Shown here one piece after another: positions 43,910 through 54,479 of a stretch of 64,000 nt of DNA. The position numbers were made by a program, and so were the translations under genes. The first letter of the stretch is position 1; each line of letters begins with the position of its first letter. The notes below the pieces were generated by a model. That model saw only the letters and a program-made list of their open reading frames with translations, ran no database searches and was not told where the DNA came from. Source of the DNA: Vitrella brassicaformis (lineage: Eukaryota > Sar > Vitrellaceae); contig CDMY01000305.1 in the NCBI GenBank assembly GCA_001179505.1, positions 11,878 through 75,877 on the forward strand, given 5' to 3'.

Positions 43910-46059
43910 TGTGTGGCTTACAGTTTTTCGATGTCCTCCTCAAGCCGGTACACCTCGCGAGACTCCTGGACACGAGCCTGCATGGAGACCGATGCATAAA
44001 ATGCTGCTGTGTTGTGTCCCTGCCTCCTTCCCTCCCTCCGTCCCCCACTCACCGCAGCATTGGGAGGTGCCGTGGCAGCGAACGCGCCCCTGCCGGTGCC
44101 AGAAGGCTGCTGCTGCTCGCCGGTGGGCTCCTCCTCGTCCTCCTCCAGGTCGATGGTGATGACCTCACGGTCAGAAGGGGGCTGGGGACGCCCCGTGGCA
44201 TGCACCTGATGAACCACACGCACAGAGGGAACGGGTAGGCGCCTTATCTCCCTCCCTTCCGCCCTCCCTCTCTCCGTCTGCTATGTGTGTGTGTGTGAGG
44301 GTGTTGATCCACTGATACCTGGCGGCCCATGCCCAAACCTGCACCTGCGGGTGCTCCGATGCCCCTGGGTGGCTGCGGCTGGGGCCGCACCTCCTTGCCC
44401 AACACGTTGCTGGCCACCTGGCCACTCACACCAACAACACCACCACTGACACGACCACCACCACCACCACCGCCGGCCGAAGCAGCTGCTGCCGCCGCTG
44501 CAGGGGCGGCCACCTGCTGCACCTGAAGTGGCTGCTGCTGCTGCAGCTGCACCTGTTTGCTCTCCTCCCGGCCGGCATACTGCTGCTGCTGCTGCTGGGG
44601 CTGCTGGTATTGGTGCTGTTGCATCATGCCGAGCAAGCCAGGTCCCTCCCGCATGGGCTGCGATGGCATGGGGGGAATGGGCGACTCCTGCGGCGGCGGC
44701 GAGAGCGTCTCCTCAAAGCCAGACGCACCCGAGTTGCGGCCCGACGTGAACGGCGGTGTGGCGATGAACGGCGGCTGCAGCTGTGGGTACTGCTGCCGGG
44801 GAGGCTGATACTGCTGAAACTGCTCCTGGGACGGTCGCAGCGGCGGAAACCGGGACGGCTGCTGCTGCTGCTGGTGCGGGAGTGAGGGCTGGGGGTAGCC
44901 GCTGCGATGGGCCTGGTAGGAGGGGAAGCCGTCGTGACGGGCCATGTGCACGCTCACGCCGCGCATGTGGGAGGGCACCTGGTGCGGTGCAGACACACAG
45001 GACAGAAGAAACACAGGCATGGCATGGCATGGATACCTGGGGGTGGTGGGTGTGGTGTGGGAGGGTTGGGGTACCTGTTTGGAAGCGATCAGGTCTTCCT
45101 TGTGGAAGCGGAAGGTCACGCCAGGCTGCGGCACGCACTCCACCACCTTGGGACGCGCCGACGGGCCCACACTCGCCAAACGCTTCGACGCACGCACGCT
45201 AACACCACGATCACCGCCACCACCGTCACCGAAACCAGCACCGCCAATCCCAATCCCGCTGCCATCCATGCCCATTTCCATTCCCATTCCCATGGCCATG
45301 GGCATTCCCATGCCGTCTCCCCCTCCCTCGCCCTCCTCCCACTGTCGCTTCTTCTGTCCAGCGATGCCCGACACCTCCATGGGTGTCCCGACAACGCGAG
45401 GCCGCTGCTGCAGCTTGTGCGAGAACTGGGGCACGGGCGCGATGTTGATGTTGGGGTTGATGTTGCGTGAGGGCGGGCACATGCCCATGGGGAGCGGTCC
45501 TCCGTCCGGGGGCGGCACGCCCTTGCTGGCCCACTCCACCTCCATCCGCTCCACCTTCTTGTGGTGCTCCATCAGCCGACGGGTCGCGGCCTTCATCCGC
45601 GCCGTCTGGGCGAGCTGGTCGGTGATGTCGGGCTTCTTCCGACGCATCCCTGGGGCGAGGATGGCCGGTCCGCGGGTGCCGGGGTGCCCCATGTACTTCT
45701 TGAGGAAGCCCATTTGCGCCACGAGCGGGTTCCCCGTGCCGTGTCGCTGGGGAGGGAGGTGGGCCCTGCGCGCGCCGATTTTGCCTGGGGGCGGGTTGTG
45801 CCGCTGCCAGAACATCCAGGCACTCGGTCCTTCGTCCTCCTCCATCGCGCCCATCATCGGCTCCATCGGCTCAGTCACCTCAGAGGCCTGCGGGACGTCA
45901 AATGAGAGTTGAGAGGGGTAATGCTCCGGGGGTTCGACACACAGAAGACACCGAAGACGATTCTGAGGCAGCAGGAAGCTTCTAGCTAAGCCAAGTCGAA
46001 AGGAGCTCGGCTCTAGGGCCAAGTTTAGGTTTTACCGGCGGCCCCCAAGCTTGCATCAT
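41703..46059 (-). CDS. Ulp1/SENP-type SUMO protease (peptidase C48)
   Basis: Fifteen exons in phase: 46059-46036, 45887-45075, 44978-44319, 44205-44053, 43977-43922, 43826-43742, 43359-43238, 43145-43035, 42948-42834, 42742-42633, 42558-42487, 42380-42284, 42189-42110, 42034-41926 and 41807-41703, about 903 residues. The C-terminal catalytic domain starts near 640 (DIVRLEDLEWLNDEIVNITF) and shows the triad and oxyanion residues: His741 in THWALGVVDI, Asp758 in VLDSLGG, Gln812 and Cys818 in LPQQTNGCDCGVF. Upstream, VITIDLEEDEEE (about 514) is a textbook SUMO-interaction motif. The first 500 residues are disordered, with a Met-Gly run and long Gln and Gly tracts. Such enzymes mature SUMO and remove it from substrates, usually in the nucleus. 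A 300-N gap lies in intron 6, so an exon there could be missed. Confidence 0.93.
43415..43714. other. Assembly gap of 300 N in an intron
   Basis: Exactly 300 N followed by a G run, inside the intron between SUMO protease exons ending at 43742 and starting at 43359. Both flanking exons are phase 0, so the gene model does not need an exon here. Confidence 0.95.
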
Positions 46060-46194
46060 CGAAAAGGCGGAGAAGAAAAGAAGAAGGCAGGGAGGGACGC
46101 AGCTGCATGCATTATGTATTGTAGCATCGAGATCTGCACTGCTGACAGTCGGCTGACGGACGTATCTGCAGGCACGCATTGACGAGCCCAGATC
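46060..46194. promoter_or_regulatory. Compact bidirectional promoter
   Basis: Only 135 nt separate the divergent start codons of the SUMO protease and the APMAP-like gene. It includes a purine-rich tract and the palindrome TGCATGCA at 46104-46111. Confidence 0.5.
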
Positions 46195-48147
46195 ATGGCT
46201 TTGCTTCGTCCGTGGACCGTCGCTGTGGCCGTCCTCTCAGGTACGTATGCAATGGCCACGAAGGCGTGATGACGAGTCCAGCCGTGATGCATCAATCAAA
46301 CGCATTCAGTGCATTGGGCTGTGCCTGCCGTGTGTGGCTATGGGTGTGTGTGTGTCTTTGCTTCATCAGCGATATGCGGCTACGTCATCGTGTCGTCCCC
46401 TCTCGACCCCGTGGTTGTGCCGTCACATGACGTGGCGCCCATGCCCACCGGGGCCTTTCCCATTCAGACCTTCCTGAATGCCTCCAAGGCGCTCTACACA
46501 AACATCACTGGGGTGGGTGGGTGGCCAGGCAGGCAACAAGCAACACGCAGATCTCTGTCTGCGAAACCACACCAGGAGCGCTCTGCGTGTGCAGGGTGGG
46601 GAGGCCTTTGCAGCTGACAAGAAGGGCTTTGTCTACACAGGCACCTCAGAAGGTGGGCGCTGCGGATCGGACGGGAGAACTGCAGTGGTTTGGTGGATGG
46701 ATGGATGGATGTCTGTGCCTTAGGTAGGATCATCCGTCTGGTGGATGACGACACGTGGGAGCACGTGGCCTTCACCGCCCCACACAGACACCTGGGCGGT
46801 CAGCAAACACACACAAACACGAACACAGACACAAAGCGATGGCCATCACATGGCTTCCCTCCCTGCGTGTGTGTGCGCAGACGGCAGCGAGGAGATGTGC
46901 TCAAAGGCGGACATCGACAACGAGCCCTTCTGCGGCCGCCCGCTGGGCCTCTCTTTCGACAAGCAGGGCAACCTCCTCGTGTGCGACGCTTACTATGGAC
47001 TCATGTGTGTGCGAGCAACCATACCCACGCGCATTTGTGCGTGACGTCCCTCTCACGTGTGTCTGCATGTGTGTCAGGATATTCGAATGGCCCGAGGGCA
47101 GCGGCAACGGGGGGCCGGCACAGGGCCGCATCCTGACGGACGATTCGGCACCTGACGGGCGGAGGGTGGTTTTCTGCAACACGCCCGTCGAGGGGCCGGA
47201 TGGCCTCGTCTACTTCACCGACAGCAGTGCCAAGTTCAAGCGGAATCGGGTGTTCCTCGAGTTGATCGAGAGCGGAGCGACAGGAGCCCTCATGTCGTAT
47301 GACCCGAGGTGGGTGGGTGAGCCTGATGGCGAACGGACACATGCCCTGATATGTATGTTGTGTGTTCTCCTGATTGCAATCTGTGCATGAAGCACGAAGG
47401 AGACCCGCGTGCTGCACAAGGACCTGCCCTTCCCCAACGGCATGGCAGTGTCGTTTGACGAGACCCACCTGCTCATCAACTCGTGCACACGCGCACTTAT
47501 TTGGAAGTACCACCTCACCGGAAGCAACAAGGGTGCCAGACACACAACCACACAAAGACACACACGCACCAGGACGCGGCTGTGGCCATTGGCATCCATC
47601 CATCCATTCTGTGTGTCAGGTGAGCTGGAGGTATTTGGGCGAAACTACCCGATCATCCCAGATAACATCCACCGCTCGCCGAGAGGCACCTACTGGGTGG
47701 GTGGGGCCCTTCCGTCCACCCGGGCAGCCATTGTCGCCAGGCTGTACCCATGGATAAGAAAGGTGAGTTGGGACCGAGGCCGAGACGCCCGACCTTGCGT
47801 GTGTGGTTTCCCATTGTCAGTTGATGGCTGGCTTGCCATATAAAGTGCTTGTGCTGTTGACTCTGGTGACGGTTGTGGGTGGAGGGGGCGGCTGGGCGAT
47901 GGAGATCGATGACACAGGGAAGGTCCTGAGGCTCGTCACAGACCCATCAAGTGCGCACGCACCTACCACACCACACCACATGGAATCGACGCGTCTTTCC
48001 TCGATGCACTCGTCTGTGTGTGTGTCTTTGCTTCCTTCAGGTCGGGTGAGGCTGACGAGTGAGGCCTTCGAGCACAACGATCGGATGTATGTGGGCTCGT
48101 TTGTGAGCAAGATGCCGATATTTGTGGCGGACATGCCACCTACGTGA
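46195..48147 (+). CDS. Strictosidine synthase-like/APMAP family beta-propeller protein
   Basis: Ten exons in phase: 46195-46240, 46370-46512, 46595-46652, 46724-46798, 46881-47004, 47078-47308, 47393-47532, 47620-47762, 47821-47950 and 48041-48147, 398 residues, close to the family norm. The N-terminus has a membrane anchor or signal (VAVAVLSAICGYVIVSS). Propeller motifs follow: GRPLGLSFDKQGNLLVCDAY then YGLM, EGPDGLVYFTDSS, LPFPNGMAVSFDETHLLINS, and IPDNIHRSPRGTYWVGGAL. These are the strictosidine synthase/APMAP (SMP-30-like) signatures. Members outside plants are usually lactonase or arylesterase-like membrane proteins; true strictosidine synthase activity is unlikely and the substrate is unknown. 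Probable location is the ER or cell surface. It is tail-to-tail with MSH4. Confidence 0.92.
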
Positions 48148-48449
48148 TAAACGAACACGATGATATACATTTTGAAATAGCCACCTGTGACCTTTTCCTG
48201 TCATGTGACCTCCGTGTGTGTGTCGCGTCTGTCCTTCCGAATCTGGTTGGGCGAGCGGTGATTTATCCGTTGGTGGGCAGATTTGTGCGTTGCAGCTTTT
48301 GTCAGCTCAGTGACTGCCATGTGTGTGCACACGCATTTGCTCCATAAGACAATTCGCATGCAAACGTCGTTCTCCCTCCCACACGCAGCACGTACGTGCG
48401 ATGGCATCATGTGTGTAAGGATGAGACGATACATGCTCACTCATCTCAG
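48148..48449. other. Convergent 3' spacer
   Basis: A 302-nt tail-to-tail spacer with no feature seen. Confidence 0.4.
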
Positions 48450-51400
48450 TCAGTCGGCCATGCCTTGGGCTGCGGGTGGCGGTGGCCCGTTGAAGAACTC
48501 GTTCTGTTTCTGGATGTAGAAGGCCCGCAGCTCGTTGTCTGACATGGTGGACCGCAGAGTCGAAAACAAAAACTGCGCAACCGCATACACATCTGCACCC
48601 AGTCATACAAACAAACACAGGCACTCGGCGTATATATTTGTCTCTCTCTCCTCCCCTGTGTGTGTGGTGTGTGACCTTTGTCGTTAGCCATCTGTTCCTG
48701 GTCAGGCGCCTCTGCCCACCGCTCCATCTCGGTCTCGCGCAGCTTACCGGCGATGACCAGTGCCTCGTCGATCACCTGCACCCACACATAAGCAGACACA
48801 CTCACGTTCACGTGAGTGAGTGGGTAAGCGACCGACCTCTTGCGGAAAGCCAGCAGCAGCGGCGAGTTTGATGCCATAGCCCTCGGTGAACTCGCCCACC
48901 CCGTCTGCAATGGCGAACTTGGGGTGCAGCTTCTCGTTGATCACCGCACACTGCATGCAATGGCATCCAATCCACGCACACATCGACGGACAGAGACACC
49001 CAGTAAATGTCTCAATGTCTCAATGTCTGTCTGTCTCTGTTTGACCTCTAGGTGGACGTTCTTGACGTTTGGGTAGAGCTTGGCCATGTTGGAGAGAACG
49101 TGGTAGTGGGTCGCAAACAACGTGAACGCACCTGCATATCACATGCATCCCATGTGGGAGCCGTCAACGTCTCCGTTTCCCTGTGTGTATGCCATTGCGC
49201 TCTCACCGACCAAGCGCGAGTAGTTTCTCTGAGATGGCCCATGCGATGGCGACACCGTCGGAGTGTGAGGTGCCGCGGCCGAGCTCGTCAATGATGACCA
49301 AACTGGGGACGCTCACGGACTGCACACATGGACAGACACATGGGGGCTGATGGTGCCATCCATCTAGCTGTTGGCCTGCCTGTTCGATGTATGCGATTTC
49401 CCTCATCTCGCACTGGAAGGTGCTGCAGTTGTCCTCTATTTTGTCGCCGGTGCCTAAAGACGTTTACACAATGAGTGTGCGTGGTGCAATATATGTGTTG
49501 AGACGCATGGCATGGACGTGACGCTTGTGTATTCACCGAGTCGTGTGAAGATCTTCTTGAGAGGCGTGAAGGAACAGAACTCGCAGGGACTGCGCACACA
49601 CACGTGTCAAAAGGCTGGTTGTCATTCTCATGTCTGTCTGTCTGTCTGTCTGCTGGCTGACACGTATGAGCCGATGTGTGCAAGGATGGCGAGCACAGCA
49701 ATGGTCTCCAGATACGCTGTCGAGGAACCAACAGAGGGACTGTGTGTATCGGCTTTGGTGTGATTGCGTAGGCCGCTTACTTGTCTTGCCGGCCCCGTTC
49801 GGCGCCCGCACGATTTGGAAGTTCGTGCAGTCGCTAATATAATAGTCAAAGGGCACAAAATGATCACACGACTGCACACACATATGCGAGACACAATATA
49901 TGAGAAGCCCTTTGTTCTCCGTGTGTCTCTGTGCGTACGCGTTGCACGAGTGGGTGTGTGGCTTGTTTGACGGCGATGGCCTGCATGTCGTCCTCAAACA
50001 TGGGGCGGCACGTGCACTCGGGGTCGCGCAACGTCACGAAATCCGCAAACGCCAGCAGCAAATCGAGCATCGACAGAGAGTAGCTCAGCAGATACAAGGC
50101 CTATCAGAGTGAGACACACACACACACACATGGATGGATGGATGGATGGGGTAGATGGTGGTTACTTGTATGTGTTCGACGACGAATGCCGTCAGGGAGG
50201 ACAGCACCTGCGATGCCTGCCGGAACAGCTCGATCGACGAGTCCTTCAGAATCAGCGACAGCGTGCTCAGCTTCCTGACACACACACACACACACACCCC
50301 TCTAAGGAGACGAATTGACACATACAGCAGCACACCGCAGGGCCACCCACCTGGAAGTGGCGAGGCATTTGTTGCCTTTCTTGACAATCTGCACGAGCTC
50401 GGGCGGCGCGCTGCCGAAGTTGGAGGACGGGAATGAAACGTGATAGCCCCGTGTCTCCGTGAACTCAATCTTCAAACCCAGGTCGGGCCTGACATCACAT
50501 GCACCACAGACAGACAAAGACAGGGACGGACGCCTTTGTTTGTATGCCGTAAGGTTCGGTTCGCAGGGGTGTGCGTACGGTACCATTCCTGTCTGTATAG
50601 TTCGAACAGCTGGAAGACCTTCTCGACTGTCTCGTCGTAAATCTTGCGGGCCAGGTCGAGCTTCGGCTCCACATCCGGCTTGATCTGACCACCCATATCA
50701 CATCACACACAGGGTGGTCAGTGAGATGGAGAGGGAGGGAATGTGTTGTTTGTGTGACTGTATGGCCCACCAACCGCGAAGAAGAGATGGATCTTCTCCA
50801 GGCTGCTGTTCTTGCTGCATACACATACGTAGCAATGCAACACGTGGATGCTCTGCGTGGGCAAAGCGGTCACGACTCACTCACCTGTGCGAGACGTCCT
50901 CATCAATGATTTCGTCGATCTTCTGTGCGATGAGCGCCAGCCGGGGGTCGGACATGTTCTCCTTGATCAGATAAAGCAGGGGACACATCTCGCTCGTCAC
51001 CTCCCTGCACACGACAACAGATCACACAAAATGCATCCGTGCGTGTGTGGGTCACTCTCTCTTTCTCACTCGAGGGCTTTGGTGAGGCTGGGGAGCAGCT
51101 GGATGGTGTGCTTGAGCTGCAGAGTGCTCTTCAACATCATCCTGACACACACACACACACACACACTCTCTCTCTCCTCGTGTGGAGGTCGCCGTGGGCC
51201 TTCTGTCGGTCTGACTTTCCGTGTCGGTTGTCCTTGTGCTGCGGACGGGCGACTGACACACACACACGAGCAGGCAAAGAGGGTGGAGAATTTCTGGTCT
51301 CGGTGCCAATCTGCGCGGATTTGGCTGACCGAATCTTGAGCAGATGAGGTCGAGGTCGGTGAACTGCGACAACGCGCGCTGGGTATCGAAGAACCTGACC

Positions 51401-52934
51401 AACAAACAGAGATGGTGGGTGACACGAATGTTCTGCCTGCGTGTGGGGTGCCGACCGACATCCATCCATCCATACATTTGCTCGTGTGAGAGGAACACAT
51501 CCACACAGTCGAGGCGCTCCTGACACACACACATAGATAGATCGACACACAGAAACACACACACCTCCACACACACAATGTGATGTGTGTACTGCCGTCA
51601 TCAATGTCACTCTGCACTCACGTTGATCTCTTTGGGGTCTGTGAGCGGCTGCAGCAGACTCTGGCGCAACATGCGCGCTGAAACCAAGAAACAGGGGACA
51701 CGTCTGTCGTGTGCAGAGGACCGTGTTTGCTTTGCTCTCCGGGGGTGCATTTGCGCACCTCCCCCGCGTGTTTTGGTGCGATAGAGTGCGGAGATGGACT
51801 TCTTGGGGTCGCCGTGTCTCGTGTCGGCCAGCAGCTCCAGGTGCTCCACCGTCGACGGGTCCAGCAACACATAGTCGTCCAAATGACGAAACGATACCTG
51901 CATAAACAAACAAAAAGAACACAGGGACACACACGGACTGAGCTGTCATCTGTCGTAGGCGCATCTGTCTGTGTGTGCGTCTCATACGTTGAGTCCGTCT
52001 GTGGTCAGGATGATCTTCTGTGTGTGCTCGACGTATTTGGTGAGTGCGGAGAAAGCTGCCAGGGCCACATACCTGCATACACCACATGCCAACCCACACA
52101 CACCGAGGAGTGCGTGAGCGAGGCAGCTCACTTCCCTTATGAGGTGCGGTGCTGTGTGTGTACTTGTTGGTGATATCCATGTTCTTCCTCGCTCCCTTGG
52201 CACTCTTCACCGAAGCCGCACCGCCATTCTCGTCAAAGTAGCGCCGAGCTGCCAATGGATGAATGGACAGAGAGAATGAAAGCGGCACCAACAGTTCTCT
52301 CCGATCCGTGTGCCCTAGCTAGATACCGATGAATTGTATCTTGGCTTCCTCCAGGTCGTGGTTCTCGACGATGGCCTCGTGCAGCCGGCTGCCCTCAGCG
52401 GTTTTGCAGAGGACCAGCTCGGAGGGGAAGTAGGTGAGCAGCGTTCGGACCGTCTGCAGGTACGTGTGGTTGTCGCTGAACTGCAGCAGCTCGATCTCAA
52501 GAGAAGTCATGTCCATCGCAGCCACACCAACCTGCACACAACACAATACACCAAAACACCTACGAAAGATGATTTCGCTTTGTTTATCACCTCCTTTGCC
52601 CGATTCTCGATGAGTGCGACGAAGAACGAGCCACAGCCCCCTGTGTGAGAACACCCAATACATATACACACACACGGCCGAGGTGCTTCCCTCCCTCACA
52701 CACCGTTGTTTGGCGTGGGTGATGGCTGTGCCGACTGCCCCGTGCGGCCACGGGCAGACCCCGTCACGCCAGCGGACGCCTTGCTGCGGCTCGTCTTGCT
52801 GCCCAGGCCATCGCCAGAGGCGAACGTACCATCTGCAAGAGGTGTTCGTAGATGTTGGTGGGTAATATCCATGGATAGATACCTTTGCTGGTGCCCTGCA
52901 GGAGAGGCGTCATTCTCCCGTGGCCGCTTGACAT
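48450..52934 (-). CDS. MSH4: MutS homologue 4-like meiotic protein
   Basis: About 26 exons: 52934-52883, 52832-52704, 52640-52591, 52531-52327, 52248-52164, 52072-51988, 51897-51759, 51677-51622, 51519-51476, 51394-about 51330, 51141-51070, 51004-50885, 50814-50775, 50684-50584, 50488-50351, 50274-50166, 50100-49939, 49871-49781, 49716-49662, 49589-49537, 49453-49380, 49319-49211, 49131-49046, 48950-48837, 48775-48676 and 48592-48450; about 825 residues. There is no N-terminal mismatch-binding domain, as in MSH4. MSH4-like parts are KYVALAAFSALTKYVEHTQ, RLDCVDVFLS, the Walker region RAPNGAGKTTYLETIAVLAI, CSTFQCEMREIAYI, Walker B IIDELGRGTSHSDGVAIAWA and FTLFATHY. MSH4 with MSH5 stabilises meiotic crossover intermediates. 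The junction after the tenth exon is the only one that does not close in phase. MSH5 was considered but fits less well. Confidence 0.85.
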
Positions 52935-53173
52935 CCTTGCGAGAGGGAAAATGGCCTTCCAATTGCGGCCTTCAGAAAAAGCCAAACGTAAACTAAACGG
53001 AAGATCTCGCGCCAGGGTGGTCGCACGTTGTCGCATTTGGAGTGTCTGTACATATGTCCTCGTGGACACAGTCACGTCTGTTCCCATCCCTGTTCTCTTC
53101 TCTACGGTCCCTTCATCGTCACAAGGGGGACAACATGCAGTCTACACATATCTATCTCTGTCTGTCTGTCTGT
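52935..53173. other. Spacer between two minus genes
   Basis: A 239-nt spacer holding the promoter side of MSH4 and the 3' end of the cyclophilin gene. TGTC repeats lie near 53157-53174. Confidence 0.4.
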
Positions 53174-53376
53174 CTACATTTCCCCGCATTCCGCGATGAT
53201 GCAGTCGAGCTTGGGTTTGTTGTTGGTGCCGACTGAGACGTTCTCGATCTTCCTGACGACCATCATGCTGTCGGCGTCGAGCACCTTGCCGAACACCACG
53301 TGCTTGTTGTCCAGCCAGTCACACACAGCACACGAGATGAAGAACTGACAACCGTTGGAATTCGGACCTGCACACA

Positions 53377-53407
<31 letters not shown>

Positions 53408-54001
53408 TAGACATGAATGCCAGCCACACCGTGTGACAGATCGGTATTGTCTGTGGGTGCGTGCTTCTGTAGGTGTTACCAGTGTTGGCCATCGAGAGGA
53501 TGCCCGGCGAGTCGTGTTTGAGGACGAAGTTCTCGTCAGGGAACCTCTCGCCAAAGATGGACAGGCTGCCCGTACCGTCACCCTTGACGAAGTCCCCTCC
53601 CTGCACCATGAAGTCCTTGATCACTCTGACACACACACACCCAACACGATACATACAGCACACCCCACACAACACATGAACACATCCAGGCAATCTCTCC
53701 CTCCCTCCCTCCCTCCCTCCCTCCCTCCCCGTGTGTCCCCACCCACCCACTCACCCACTCCCTCCCTCCCTCACCGATGGAATGAAGCTCCCTTGTACCC
53801 TATAGGCACGTTGTTGAGCTTGAACTCGCCCGTGCACAGCCGCCTGAAGTTCTCGACTGTCTTGGGGACGACATGCCGATAGAGCTCTATCTTAATGCGG
53901 CCGACAGGGTTGCCGCCGACGGTGATGTCGAAGAACACCACGGGGTTGTCGGCGTGCTTCAGCGGCCTGTTCTGCGGTAACCTCGTGTCAACACTCGTCA
54001 T
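53174..54001 (-). CDS. PPIH: Cyclophilin H peptidyl-prolyl isomerase
   Basis: Three exons, 54001-53775, 53625-53480 and 53367-53174, join in phase and give 188 residues. The whole cyclophilin fold is present: [70 protein letters not shown], and [20 protein letters not shown]. Active-site Arg (FHR), the QFFI Phe and the Trp of CDWLD with the following His are intact. The VPIGYKG insert and the GEM end match the cyclophilin H type, a U4/U6-U5 tri-snRNP component that binds the PRP4/PRP18-type splicing proteins. The gene is divergent from SART3/Prp24, another U4/U6 factor. The intron after exon 1 ends in a CCCT/GGGA repeat tract. Confidence 0.96.
53694..53772. repeat. CCCT/ACCC tetranucleotide repeats in PPIH intron
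   Basis: About eight CCCT units near 53694-53728, then ACCC/ACTC variants. They lie inside the first intron of the cyclophilin H gene. Confidence 0.85.
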
Positions 54002-54479
54002 AAATAGATCTTACTCGGGGACGGGCGGACAAGGACAGACAGCGGGAGGGAGATGACGCCAAGCTTAGAAGAGGCAGCTGCTGCCGGGAGTGGATGAACT
54101 CAATTCGACAGATGCAGTCGATGAACCGAAAAGCGAATGCAAAGATCAGTGGCAGGGCGTCGTTGACACTTGTTGCGGTCGGATACCCAGTCGACTGCTT
54201 CCCTGGTGGAAGCTCGCATTCAGCTCGCATCAGATCTCGGGTCAAGAGGACGTGTGGCGACGCAGCCAGCGTGCCTGACGATAGCCACTTAGCGAATTTT
54301 TCTATTTCTACCCTCCAGATTGTTCGAGCAACGTAGAGGCACTCGCAACCCCGTCCTGCAGCGTTGGCTGTGGTTCCCGAGTAGTGAGCTCACCCCGCCC
54401 TGCCCTCATCAATCGCTTCCCTCTCTCTCGGCACCCGGCACACGAGCCGTCCTTTCGCCCGTCCGTCCATTGACACCCG
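54002..54479. promoter_or_regulatory. Divergent promoter shared by PPIH and SART3
   Basis: A 478-nt spacer between the divergent starts of two U4/U6-linked splicing genes. No box was recognised; the call is positional. Confidence 0.4.

Noticed and set aside
44944-45912. 322-codon plus frame
   Set aside because: Antisense of the SUMO protease N-terminal exon; its Pro/Ile/Met repeats mirror the Gly/Met run.
45930-45950. tRNA T-loop-like GGTTCGA
   Set aside because: No matching D-loop, anticodon stem or acceptor stem around it; it lies in the first intron of the SUMO protease.
46195-48147. True strictosidine synthase of alkaloid synthesis
   Set aside because: The family fold is clear, but non-plant members of the APMAP branch lack that pathway; only the family name is kept.
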